A stretch of DNA of 64,000 nucleotides, taken from Bolinopsis microptera (lineage: Eukaryota > Ctenophora > Tentaculata > Lobata > Bolinopsidae). The first letter of the stretch is position 1; each line of letters opens with the position of its first letter. The notes beneath the pieces were generated by a model. It searched no databases. It was not told the DNA's origin and worked only from the letters and a program-made list of their open reading frames with translations. The position numbers were made by a program, and so were the translations under genes. Location of the stretch: the NCBI RefSeq assembly GCF_026151205.1, contig NC_087072.1, positions 131,501 to 195,500 of the forward strand, in the 5' to 3' direction. Shown one piece after another: positions 43,696-55,097 of the stretch.

Positions 43696-44929
43696 CCACA
43701 TTTCCCATTCAACTTTTGAAATGCTAAATACGCCGAATGATGCTACTAGCTTATGAATATGAGACGTGAACTTCGATGCTATCGCCAAATGAAATGCCAC
43801 CCTCAAATATCAATGCTAACAGTAACAGGTTATAATATAGGTCACTTAAATAATAATAGAGAAGTGAGAACTAATTTTAGAAGGGTAGACGTGGCTTGAT
43901 TAAAATGTTTCTCATTTCTATTCCTCTATTATTTCCATCATGGATTGATTTCAAATTGAAAGTGAAATATTGACAAAACCTTAGAGAGGATATGGCTACT
44001 TTAAAATAGCTCCAGTTCTTTAGCTAAATCTGCACAAGTTAAACCATTAAACGAACGACTCAAGCACCTTTTTATCGACTAAAACACGTTTTAAATTCTG
44101 GCAAAAACGAATTTATTCAATTTTAAAATTTTTATTTGTTATATTTTCTTGTACTTGTATAACATACTGAATGTGTTTATAAAAAGTTTGGATTGATATT
44201 GAGTTTGACTTTAATAAGCTTTTATAAGCTTTAAACTTGTAATAAGATTTTTAATATCTCTTTGGTTTAGTAATTGTAAAGTTTTGTATTACTTCTTACC
44301 GAATATTTATACTTAGTTTGACTATTTTGATTTGTCAAAACACACCGACCATCATGACTGAAACAATGAGTTAGATGAGAGTGAGTTGAGATTACATTAG
44401 TATTGAGAATGACCTCTTCAGGATATTATTGTCAAATGTCGCTTTTCCCTTGACAACGTGTACAGTGTTATACTTATAGTCATACATATAGTAACGCCCC
44501 CTGCAAAAGAAGCCAGGAAAAGAGACTGAGAACTTACTTTTAGTTTTGCAGGGATCGCTTCTGCATTCTGGACAACAATATTTAAGTACGTCCTCCAATT
44601 ATTCCTGGTTCAAATCTTTCTGTAGATTCCATTCCAAGAGTGAGTTGTTAGTGATGGTGGTGTATCCTTTGTGGCTTGTGCTTTGGTTGGCGAGGTATCG
44701 GGAAACTTCCCCAAAGATTTAGCAAATAATACTTTGATGGGTCCTATGTCCTAGGGTTCTCGTAATAAAGGAACAGACCTACGAGTATATTGTTGATAAT
44801 AACTTGATACACGTCGCATATCTATTTTGCGAGCAGGCCGTCGTACAGGAAGCTTGAAAATAGAGCCGCGCGCAGTACAGGGACCATGTGTACATGAGGG
44901 AGTCAGGGACTGTATGCCAGTTAACGGGT
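43696..44929. other. 3' flank of the SLK-like gene, no further gene
   Basis: AT-rich sequence. The 44392-44598 minus-strand frame has some cysteines (CCPECRSDPC) but no partner exon or domain. No canonical AATAAA was noted close to the stop; AT-rich candidates follow within 150 bp. Confidence 0.4.
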
Positions 44930-46791
44930 TATTATTATTATAAAACAGGATCTTACCGACAAAAATGATTCCTAAAAATACCTTAATGCGGTAAACTGTA
45001 CCCTTGAAAAAGATTTTCCCAACATCTGTTGCATGCAGCTATATCTCTAATTTCGTTCAATTCATGCAAGTTGTCCATTTGCAAATTTCTACTACTTAAA
45101 TCACTTCTTAAAACCGATAACAAGTTCATTCTAGGTCTCCCCAATCTACCAATGAATAAATTATCTGATTCAATTGCAAAAGAGAGAGCCGTTTGGGCTG
45201 GGGTGTTCTCCATACTCCTGAGAATGTGTCCAAACATCTTCCACCGCTGGTGTTCAAAACGCTTGGATAACTTTTCAACTTTGCACCGTTCATACAATGC
45301 TTTGTTGCTTATCATACCTTTAGGCCATTTGATGTTTAAAATGGACCTGAGGTGTCTACGATGGAGTGTGTCCATTTTCTCCATGGTTGCTTTCTTAGGA
45401 CTCCAACTATTTGAGTTGTAAATCAATACAGATACAACTTGAGCATCATATAACCTCAGCTTTCTTTCAAGGGAAATTTTCTTACCGGACAACCATACTT
45501 TTCCAAAGTTCTTAAAAGCAATCTCAGCTAGGATTCTCCTTCTTTGAATGTCCTTCTCAGTGCAGAGTAAGGAACCTAGTGACTTGTTACTTCGCCATGG
45601 TTCGTTATTAGCTAATGGCTGACCGTTTGTGTCTTTATCAGATTTTTTCGCCAGGTAGAAGGTACTGAATTCAGTTTTACTTTCATTTACTTGGAGAATG
45701 GAGGTTCCAGTCTTTGAGAATCTCCTTCACTGTAGGAAGGAAAATTCTCAGTTTCTCGATGTCCTCGTCAGCTAAGTCACAATCGTCTGAATATTCCCAC
45801 TCAGTTGGAAAACCTAGTTCTGATACTGGTGGGTTTGGTCTCCCGGATACAGCTCTGAGGTGGTGTAAGGCTGCTGCAAGAATAAGTGTGAATAGCTTTC
45901 CAGATAAACTGTCACCTTGAAAGGCTCCGAGTAAACTTTCAAACTCTTCCGACAGTGAGGAGTTAACACGAACTCTAAGGAGAGTATTCGATAGAAGGTA
46001 TTGAACTAAGCGAATGTCGTCCTCCGAACAACCAGCATCCTTCAAAACATTGATGATAGTATCCCTTTTTACGGTATCAAAAGCTCTACTCATATCAATA
46101 CCCATTTTGCTAAATGTCCATTTCTTCCTCATCACAACAGATATGAGCATTCTCTGAGCCCACACAATGTTAGAGCAGCTCCTACCTCTCTTGTAAATGT
46201 TAGCACTCTGCCATGGCATGGTGTAGTTGTCAATTCTACTCTCAACCCGTTTTAATGCAATTTGAGTGAGCATCTTCCTCGATCCGTTTAACAGTGAAAG
46301 TGGTCTAAGGCTTGTGAGGGGACCTTTAGGTTTACCGGGCTTCTGTAGAGGAGTCACAATACCTTGTCCTTTTGAACTTATGTATTTGTTCCCACTAAAT
46401 GACTCATTAATTGCCTCAGCATACTTCTCAAAAGTGATTGGATGGGCGTACTTTATCAACTCATTCTGGAGATTATCATTATCTGGACCACTGGCACGGT
46501 TTGATTTGAGTTTACTTGCAGCAAGTTTAACTTCAACTGGTGTAATGGGGTTATCAAGTGGTTTTGGATCGCAGGTAAAAGGTTGCAGGCCAGCTTCAAC
46601 TCCTTCTGTTAGTTGTTTTTCGAAGAAAGATTTCGCTGTGTTTGCTTTCCCTAAATCAGTACCATTACCAATAGGGTTGTTGTTGATATCATTGACCACT
46701 ATGTTACCCGACTTTTTTATTCCAGCTAAAGATCTTGAAGCTTCAAACATCTTTCTAGCGTCGTCAGTGTTATTTATTTCTTCTGCTAGAG
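44930..46791 (-). pseudogene. RTE-like LINE, copy 2, frameshifted
   Basis: Near-identical to copy 1 (19.3-22.2 kb), sharing its 3' end. The first frame (46750-45683) covers RT from the fingers through YSDDCDL and ends prematurely at KDWNLHSPSK. Compared with copy 1 it has a 7-bp insertion (TTCTCCA) there, so the thumb/C-terminal part (45492-44983) lies in another frame. Copy 2 lacks the MITEs and retains three 6-bp segments deleted in copy 1. It is 5'-truncated at TCTAGCAGAAG, directly abutting the structured mini-repeat at 46794. Confidence 0.85.
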
Positions 46792-46793
46792 CG

Positions 46794-46880
46794 GGTGATA
46801 CTCGTAAAATATATTTGTATCAAATATTCGCCATTCGACGAGTCCAACTCGGCGCGCGTCCTGGCATATGTCAGGTAAAC
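46794..46880. repeat. Structured mini-repeat, copy 3
   Basis: Shares GGGTGATACTCGTAAAATAT and the core CGACGAGTCC/AACTCGGCGCGCGTCC with the copies at 10921 and 11086. The lateral hairpins have entirely different sequence: ATATTTGTATCAAATAT replaces the TTCCA...TGGAA stem, and CCTGGCATATGTCAGG replaces the GTAGGTT...AACCTAC stem. Pairing is maintained although the sequence changed. It abuts the truncated 5' end of the LINE. Confidence 0.7.
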
Positions 46881-46919
46881 TTAAAGTGGCCCTGAATGAA
46901 TATTGAATATTCGAAACCG

Positions 46920-47050
46920 GAAACCCTAACGCTAGCTAATCTGACCCTAATCCCTCACTATTATATATAACCCTAACCATAACCCCGAAGCTATCCATAA
47001 CCCTTGGCCTTACCACAAATACAACTCTAACCCGAGCCCTACATACTAAA
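46920..47050. repeat. Degenerate CCCTAA-rich stretch
   Basis: Contains ACCCTAA, AACCCTAACCATAACCCC and ATAACCCTTGG, i.e. scattered telomere-like CCCTAA units without a regular array. Could be a decayed interstitial telomeric repeat or chance. Confidence 0.35.
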
Positions 47051-47082
47051 CAATCGAATTCATGTTTTACTTATAGTTATAC

Positions 47083-47185
47083 TTGTCATACGTTGTATGA
47101 CCCGCCGCGCACGAAGTGCGCGGCTCCCCCTGTATCGTCGAAGACGCTACAGTGAAGCGACCGTGGGGGTCACCACGTGATACAA
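47083..47185. mobile_element. 103-bp MITE with 8-bp TSD AGTTATAC
   Basis: Begins TTGTCATACGTTGTATGAC and ends CCACGTGATACAA. The flanks are AGTTATAC on both sides (47075-47082, 47186-47193). The centre holds the hairpin CCGCGCACGAAGTGCGCGG (8-bp stem, GAA loop). A second copy, inverted, with its own 8-bp duplication lies at 52023-52151, which establishes the ends. Confidence 0.88.
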
Positions 47186-47224
47186 AGTTATACTGGGCTG
47201 CACTTCCAATAATGCTTCTTTCTT

Positions 47225-47640
47225 TTATTTAGTTAGATCGGCTACTGGGCCTCGCCGAGCTGCGAAGAATTGACATCGTCAATTAAATACATTTTACTAT
47301 ATAGCCTGTCACGTGACCAAAAAAGCATTTTTACCCTAGCTACGTCACGATGGGGGTGATTCGGAATCAGCGTCCAAAATACACCGATTTAGATCAATTT
47401 CATACCGTGTATGATACCCAATACAAATGTCAATGACATAGACTGACTCTGAGCCTTTTCACAAGAATTTTCTTAAAATCTGGGCGAGCGAATATGGAAT
47501 AGTTGTAACTTATGTAGCGAGATGCACCACTGGGCCTCGCCGTCGGCGAAGCCCAGTGGTGCATCTGCAATCTAATAGTAGTTGCCGAGCTGCGAAGGAT
47601 TGACATCGTGAATCAAAGTTGTCAAATTCTTCACTAGCGG
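47225..47640. repeat. SINE-like fragments and a 15-bp-stem hairpin
   Basis: Two copies of a unit with GGGCCTCGCCGAGCTGCGAA followed by a GATTGACATCGT.AAT tail (47237-47285; 47521-47632). In the second, GATGCACCACTGGGC and its perfect complement (47521-47535 with 47551-47565) form a hairpin. A third relative is at 51843-51905, where GGATTCAAATC could be a tRNA-like B box. Between the two lies the 47340-47480 relative of the 11290 repeat. Non-coding. Confidence 0.55.
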
Positions 47641-48012
47641 CGCCGCTGACTACCATGATTGATGATACTCATGAGTCTAATAATCCACGTGATGCCCATA
47701 TAAGGAGTCTTCAAACAGTTCCAGAGGATAAAATTACAGATAATCCGTCAATGGGTAGCGAACATCAGTACTAGTACTACTACCGGAGTCATGTACGCTT
47801 TAATTCTATTTTTAACAGAGGTAAGGGATTTACCTATTGCTAGGAAGATTACATTTTTTTTTCCATTCGCTCAAGTGAACAACTATAGTACTAGTACTAC
47901 TATTTAATTTTATGAAGGTATAATAGCTTAGATTAAGGCTTTATCTAAGCGGTTCATATTTCGTCATTCCTAGTCAATGAAGGTTTTGGACAAGATAAAG
48001 AGAAGTTGAACA
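47641..48012. other. Intergenic, short repeats only
   Basis: ATCCACGTGATGCCCATATA (47683) also occurs at about 43466-43486 next to the SLK-like gene. AGTACTAGTACTACTA occurs twice (about 47766 and 47889). No gene. Confidence 0.4.
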
Positions 48013-48018
48013 TTTATT
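48013..48018 (-). terminator. Candidate polyadenylation signal of alpha-tubulin
   Basis: AATAAA on the minus strand, about 195 nt after the tubulin stop codon, within AT-rich 3' flank. Confidence 0.5.
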
Positions 48019-48211
48019 TCAAGCTTAAAAGTTTTGGAAAATTATTACAGCACGAGCTTTGGCATAACGGCCGCACTCAAATATCTCTATCTGTAACTAA
48101 AAAAGACCAAAAGATAATGATATATTATTTCATTCAGAAAATTAGCAGTCAAATGTAAAAGTTCTAGAAAATTCTAAATTCCTCATCGTCCAGCGGGAGT
48201 TCTAGAAGGGT

Positions 48212-49736
<1,525 letters not shown>

Positions 49737-49919
49737 AATTAGGCTGAGAAAAACGTAAAAACTAAGACTCGGTATGAGTAACGACGAATCTCAGAGAAAC
49801 AATTTTATAATGAGCCTGCGATGTACATTCTCTGGTGTATATTCTCATTTCTCCCTCCTAAACGTTTGCGCTGCTAACCATTGAGTAAAGTGCTGTCTGC
49901 AGATTGGGCGAAATAAGGG

Positions 49920-50005
49920 TCATGTGCCAACACAATGCGCTCTCATTGGTTGAAAAGGGCGGAGGACCGCCCACGTGACAGCGCGCGTCATCTCGATCAC
50001 ATTAG
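49920..50005 (-). promoter_or_regulatory. Probable alpha-tubulin core promoter elements
   Basis: About 190-260 bp upstream of the ATG (minus strand) are a CCAAT box (complement of ATTGG at 49946-49950), a palindromic GC box (GGGCGGAGGACCGCCC, 49959-49974), an E-box CACGTG (49973-49978) and GCGCGCG. The cluster is unusual for this AT-rich region. Function inferred from motif type and position. Confidence 0.45.
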
Positions 50006-51211
50006 AGCGGGAGAGATATTATATTATATTGTGAGCGAAGTTTCTCGATGATAATAATAGGAAGTTTTGTGCTGATTAAAACCAAACCGATTAAGCTAGG
50101 ACCTTCAAACTTGGCATACCTCAGTGTATGGCCGAGACATACTCAGCGGTGGAAATTGAGTCGAATCTGAACCTCATTTCCTGAGATGGAGTTTATAAGT
50201 GAATCTTACCTTCATGACATCATGAACGGCCGACCATCCAAATGGTTACACTCATTTATTAGAAGGTATTTTGTAAGGAAACGTAGAATGATAGGCGTGT
50301 TATAATAACAGTGGGAAGTAGACTTGTAGTCTCCATTTTAAAGTTGGTGGAACTGATCCGGAAGGTAACACTGGACTGCTATATTATGTAAATCTTTCAG
50401 AACGCCCTTCAAGGTTATGTTTTTAGTTTTATTAGATGTAGAAAATGTAAATTGGCTACATCTTCGCCCAATTTGGACTTTTCCTAGACAGAGTAGCTCG
50501 GGAAAATAATTTAGACCCAGAAAGTTGGGTGTACTTGTAATATGACCTGGGTTCAGTTGCATCGTTTTGAGATATCGGCTGATTGCACACCTGCAGTTAA
50601 GCTGATTGTGCCCTGTTAACTGTGCGGGAACTGGGTCCAATTGTTTGAAGTTAAATCACGTTTGTCGGTAAGGGGTAAAGGTAGCCGGGGGGGGGGGGGG
50701 GGGGGGATGACCGATTGCCATGACCGATTGTCTGCATTTTCTTAGGATACAAGAAACTGCTCAGGAAACCTTTGAAGATCAACAAGATACCTTTTAATGG
50801 CAGATCCAAACCCTTTCACTCTGTGCGGTCTATTGGACAATTCCTACTTCTTCTTGCAATCCACACGTGACCAGGGATTTTGTTACATTGAAAAATTAAA
50901 GACCCCGTACAGTAGGGACTTGCAGTAGCGCGCGACCGCCGTACGTACAGTAGGGACTAGGGCACACCTGAAATCTGATAAATGTGTTAATCTGTTAAAT
51001 GCTCGTCAAATTATTAATTTTCTTAAGCAGAGTTAATGCAGTTGGACTTGGTCTGATTGTAAGCCAGCCATTCTACCGAACTAACATAATAAGTACTTCA
51101 ATTAGTTCTAAAACTGCAATAAGTACTATCTAGGTAATAAGTACGGTCGTGCATTACTATACAATTATTTCTATTGCTTTTTTTCAGACAAGTATTCACA
51201 CTCAGATTTGA
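50006..51211. other. Intergenic region with a G20 homopolymer and a dispersed palindromic segment
   Basis: A run of 20 G lies at 50687-50706. The stretch TTTTGAGATATCGGCTGATT (about 50567-50590) is inverted at about 51303-51330, beside the long palindrome. CGTACAGTAGGGACT occurs twice (about 50906 and 50944). No gene recognised; the 100-codon frame 50338-50640 (minus) has no domain. Confidence 0.45.
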
Positions 51212-51295
51212 GTTTATTCATTTTCCGATACGAGATTGGGGACGGGTTCTATTTATAGAACCCGTCCCCAATCTCGTATCGGAAAATGAATAAAC
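51212..51295. repeat. 84-bp near-perfect palindrome
   Basis: 41-bp arms (51212-51252 and 51255-51295) are perfectly complementary around a 2-nt centre (TT). Each contains CCGATACGAGATTGGGGACG. No recognisable terminal duplication was found. Confidence 0.95.
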
Positions 51296-51628
51296 AAAAT
51301 GGGTGTGCAATCAGCCGATATCTCAAAACGCAACTGGAAATAAATAAACAAACACACACACAAACAAACAAGTACAGTCTTATTTATACTTGTAAGAATG
51401 TAAGATGTGGTATGTGGTATGTGGTATGTGATATGTCACATGGTTTAGTTCGCCTACCTATTTCACTCTATTTAAAAGAAATTATTATTAAGCACATCTT
51501 TAGCACATCTTCTACTAGGACCAGTTCACCCTGGAACAGTCCTTGAGCATATTAACCCAGTTCATTGTCACAGAAACCTTGACAATTAGACCCCGTAACT
51601 ATGAATTTATGCTACTATCATGCCACAT

Positions 51629-51835
51629 ATTAACACATAGCAACACATAGCAACACATAGCAACACATAGCAACACATAGCAACACATAGCAACACATAG
51701 CAACACATAGCAACACATAGCAACAGTCAACACATAGCAACACATAGCAACACATAGCAACACATAGCAACACATAGCAACACATATCAACACATAGCAA
51801 CACATAGCAACACATAGCAACACATAGCAACACAT
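51629..51835. repeat. 10-bp microsatellite (CAACACATAG)n
   Basis: About 20 copies with one shortened unit near 51722 and one ATATC variant near 51785. Minus-strand frames through it (repeating CYVLLCVAM) are artefacts. Confidence 0.95.
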
Positions 51836-51990
51836 ATAGTTGTAGCGCGATGCACCAAGGGGCAGGGGCCACGCCGAGCTGCGCAGGATTCAAATCGTCA
51901 ATTAAGCCCCATATGAGCAAGACGTTTAATTTTATAACTCTAACAGTAACACACAGCTATTCAATTTAAATCTAAATAAATTCCATTTAA

Positions 51991-52208
51991 TTTTGAATTG
52001 TAGTTGACGAAGTGAGAGTCTCTTGTATCACGTGGTGACCCCCACGGTCGCTTCACTATAGTACCGTCTTCAGCTTCACTATAGTACCGTCTTCGACGAT
52101 ACAGGGGGAGCCGCGCACTTCGTGCGCGGCGGGTCATACAACGTATGACAAAGAGTCTCCACTTAGTGTGGAGACTCTCACTTCGTCAACTTGAACTACA
52201 ATTCAAAA
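51991..52208. mobile_element. MITE with TAA flanks, hosting the 52023 MITE
   Basis: The ends TTTTGAATTGTAGTTGACGA and TACAATTCAAAA are inverted repeats, extended by GACGAAGTGAGAGTCTC on the left and its complement on the right. TAA on both sides (51988-51990, 52209-52211) fits PIF/Harbinger-type duplication. A terminal hairpin GAGTCTCCACTTAGTGTGGAGACTC-like region lies near 52154-52178. Confidence 0.75.
52023..52151. mobile_element. MITE with 8-bp TSD AGAGTCTC, copy of 47083-47185
   Basis: Inverted relative to the 47 kb copy. The flanks are AGAGTCTC (52015-52022, 52152-52159). It carries the hairpin CCGCGCACTTCGTGCGCGG (52111-52129) and a tandem duplication of a segment with CTTCACTATAGTACCGTCTT absent from the other copy. 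Confidence 0.88.
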
Positions 52209-52211
52209 TAA

Positions 52212-53080
52212 ATGATTGTCGATTGACCCACTCATAAGGGCAAAAAAAAGATTACCAAATTCCATTTAAATTGATGGTTTTTTCTAAGCGTGTATTTTCT
52301 TACTACTATACTCCCCTTTAACCTCATGGACTCCGTAACATTTTGTTATACTTAAATTGTAAATGTATAGTAAATGTGAAATGGAAATCTAGCGTCCGCC
52401 AAAACGAAACAACGTGCGCAATTCTTGTTACATCTTTAGAGAATTTAGCCATTACCTTATCAGACGTTACTTGACCGGACATTGTGTTTACACACTCTGT
52501 ACAATGCGTAGCAAGACAATGTGACATTAAAATGAAGGCTCGAGGGCATTCAAAACCATTAACAATCCAAAAGTTGTACTACTTTTTGGGCATTTTTTCG
52601 AGTATAAATCGAATTTTCAAGTTGTGGCGACGGAATCCTTAAATGAGTAGTTACCAAAATTACACTTGCAGTTGCAGGTCTCAAATATTAATCATGGCTA
52701 TGTTCATATTATAAAACCCAACTTATGTGCACTGAACTTTTGCAGAATCAAGGTTTACAATTCATAAATTTGTTTTTATCGTTAATGTAAAATATTTCCG
52801 TATGATGGGACACGAATAACAAATAAAAATGAATTGATAAATTGATTGTATTCATTGAACTAGACAACGTGTACTCAAAATATTACATAATTGTAATTAT
52901 ATTGGCTATTAAAAATCCACACAAAGTTGAATGTTGTAAATCGATAAAATAATAATAATAAAAAATATATGATTGAAAAAGCCACGCTTCTCAGTTTGTT
53001 GGTTTGTCATGAATCCTAGCGGACAATTAAAAATACCACATGCTAATAATTGTACGACGTGTTGTCCCTTGCTTCTATTC
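52212..53080. other. Intergenic, downstream of the secreted-protein gene
   Basis: AT-rich, no gene seen. It contains TATGAACATT.. and GAGGGCATTCAAAACCATTA-like sequence that resembles text near 2815-2845 (GAAGGCATTCAATACCATCA), suggesting another dispersed repeat. Confidence 0.4.
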
Positions 53081-53674
53081 CTAATTGCAGATGAAGGCCT
53101 GCACGAGAGTTGTTCCGGAGATGTAAGCTATTCTTGTGATAGTGTGTCTCAGGGCGTGGGGCATGCAGCCTATAGGAGGGAGGGCTACTTTTCCTACCAG
53201 GTCCCCCTCCACAGACACCACCAGGAACTTACCTTCCAGTCTCATCTCCAGGTTTAGTCCACGTGGGGTCAAGGCGTTGAAGTTGAAGTCTTGGCAGTTT
53301 GCCCACATCGGATATCTGCTTTCAGGAACATCATTGACGCAGTCATTTGTAGTGAGGTCCCCACATCCGGCTTCTGTTGTGTGCATCGCGCCTAAAATCA
53401 GCGTAGAATCTCCGTTATCACCTATGGTAACTGTCACTTGTAACTCGATGATGGGCGTGTGTCGGTTGTAAAGCTTGATCGTTCCAAGGTTCCTGTCCGC
53501 ACTCTGAGTTCCCACTCGCAATAGAGGGAAGTAGACGGACTTCCTGTTCCCGCGAGCCAGGTTGTATCCATACATACTGTCCTGTTTCTTTAGTTGGAGA
53601 CACTTGCTTTGTCCTGCTGCACTCCCACACAGAGCAAGCACAAGTGCTAAAGACACGAATTTTACGAAAGGCAT
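53081..53674 (-). CDS. Secreted six-cysteine protein of unknown family (galectin-like fold possible)
   Basis: Single-exon frame of 197 aa ending in TAG. Residues 1-21 (MPFVKFVSLALVLALCGSAA) form a clear signal peptide. The mature protein (about 176 aa) has six cysteines, no membrane segment, and alternating hydrophobic stretches typical of beta strands. The C-terminal half (LNLEMRLEGKFLVVSVEGDL, then ITRIAYISGTTLVQAF) resembles in pattern the last strands of galectins (FEIRI...F.V.VNG...). The galectin sugar-binding motif H.NPR...W is not evident. I cannot assign a family. It may be an extracellular lectin-like or immune protein. It lies on the same strand as the two pentraxin-type genes. Confidence 0.7.
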   Translation of the reverse strand: MPFVKFVSLALVLALCGSAAGQSKCLQLKKQDSMYGYNLARGNRKSVYFPLLRVGTQSADRNLGTIKLYNRHTPIIELQVTVTIGDNGDSTLILGAMHTTEAGCGDLTTNDCVNDVPESRYPMWANCQDFNFNALTPRGLNLEMRLEGKFLVVSVEGDLVGKVALPPIGCMPHALRHTITRIAYISGTTLVQAFICN

Positions 53675-54514
53675 TTTTGATGATGTTCGGGAACTCGGAT
53701 CAAGTTTGAGAAAATGACAACTTTAAAAATGAATATTTTATTTCAAGGGTGCGGCATAATTAAAATCTGAAATATTTGCAGATTATATTAACAGATTATA
53801 ATTAAGCGTGCGATGAATGAGTCCGGACTTTTCTCCGGAATGGATCAAAAGACCCGTTAATGGTACCGTTACCTAGCAACTGTTTGAAGTCCCCGTTAAT
53901 GTTTGAAGTCACCGGTTTTAAAATGTTGGTTCTTATCACCTATGGCTGATCTGCAGAAACAAGATAATTGAAAATTTAGATCGTATTTGTGAATTATGGG
54001 TTACCTTGACTGATCTCTTCATAAAATTGGTAAATTAGGTTATCAAAATACTGTCCTTGATATTTATCAGGAAACATAGTATTTTAGTCATATTCACAGT
54101 ATACTGGTTAATAAGTGCTAGTACAGTTAAATAAATATTTTGGTCGGAAATAATTTGAAACAAAGCGATTTCAACGAGAAATGGTTGGGACAGATCCCAG
54201 TAACCATAGTTACAGATCCCAGAAATCATTCTAGAGAGTTCCCAGAACCACAACTTCTGAATATCGTAGAAGGTTCTAGTTTAAAACCAGCTAGTGCCAG
54301 CTAGTGTTACCTGTTATCTGATTTATACGCACAAGTCAAAGGTTACTGGTAACAGTTGGTTACAGGGTTCTTGGAAACGGAATCACTCAGCTATTCTAAT
54401 ATTCTGCTAATTTCAATTACCATACCACCATTTAATTTCATTCATGCTGAAACTTGGTGCCAAGGTTTCTTATTCGCGGTAAGATTTAACTTGGAGATAA
54501 TTTATAGGACAGTG
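53675..54514. other. Upstream region of the secreted-protein gene
   Basis: No gene recognised. GCTAGTGCCAGCTAGTG near 54290-54306 and a CCGGTTTTAA stretch are the only local repeats. A promoter for the minus-strand gene at 53674 should lie here, but no clear TATA element was identified. Confidence 0.35.
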
Positions 54515-55097
54515 GGCAGTACACAGTACACAGTACACAGTACACAGTGCACAGTGCACAGTGCACAGTGCACAGTGCACAGTGCACAGTGCACAGTGCA
54601 CAGTGCACAGTGCACAGTGCACAGTGCACAGTGCACAGTGCACAGTACACAGTACACAGTACACAGTACACAGTACACAGTACACAGTACACAGTACACA
54701 GTACACAGTACACAGTACACAGTACACAGTACACAGTACACAGTACACAGTACACAGTACACAGTACACAGTACACAGTACACAGTACACAGTACACAGT
54801 ACACAGTACACAGTACACAGTACACAGTACACAGTACACAGTACACAGTACACAGTACACAGTACACAGTACACAGTACACAGTACACAGTACACAGTAC
54901 ACAGTACACAGTACACAGTACACAGTACACAGTACACAGTACACAGTACACAGTACACAGTACACAGTACACAGTACACAGTACACAGTACACAGTACAC
55001 AGTGCACAGTGCACAGTGCACAGTGCACAGTACACAGTACACAGTACACAGTACACAATACACAGTGCACAGTGCACAGTACACAGTACAGTGCAAA
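54515..55097. repeat. 7-bp satellite (GTACACA)n with GTGCACA blocks
   Basis: About 83 uninterrupted heptamers. The GTGCACA variant forms contiguous blocks (54546-54645, 55002-55032, 55066-55080) separated by GTACACA blocks. GTAC and GTGCAC are palindromic. Several long open frames on both strands run through it because 7 bp is prime to 3 and the repeat lacks stops; none is a gene. Confidence 0.97.

Noticed and set aside
46920-47050. True interstitial telomere array
   Set aside because: CCCTAA units are scattered and irregular; only noted as degenerate.
51843-51905. tRNA gene
   Set aside because: A B-box-like GGATTCAAATC is present but no cloverleaf with matching acceptor and anticodon stems could be drawn; better explained as a SINE-like fragment.
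51599-51920. Minus-strand cysteine-rich frames (CYVLLCVAM repeats)
   Set aside because: Translation of the 10-bp CAACACATAG microsatellite.
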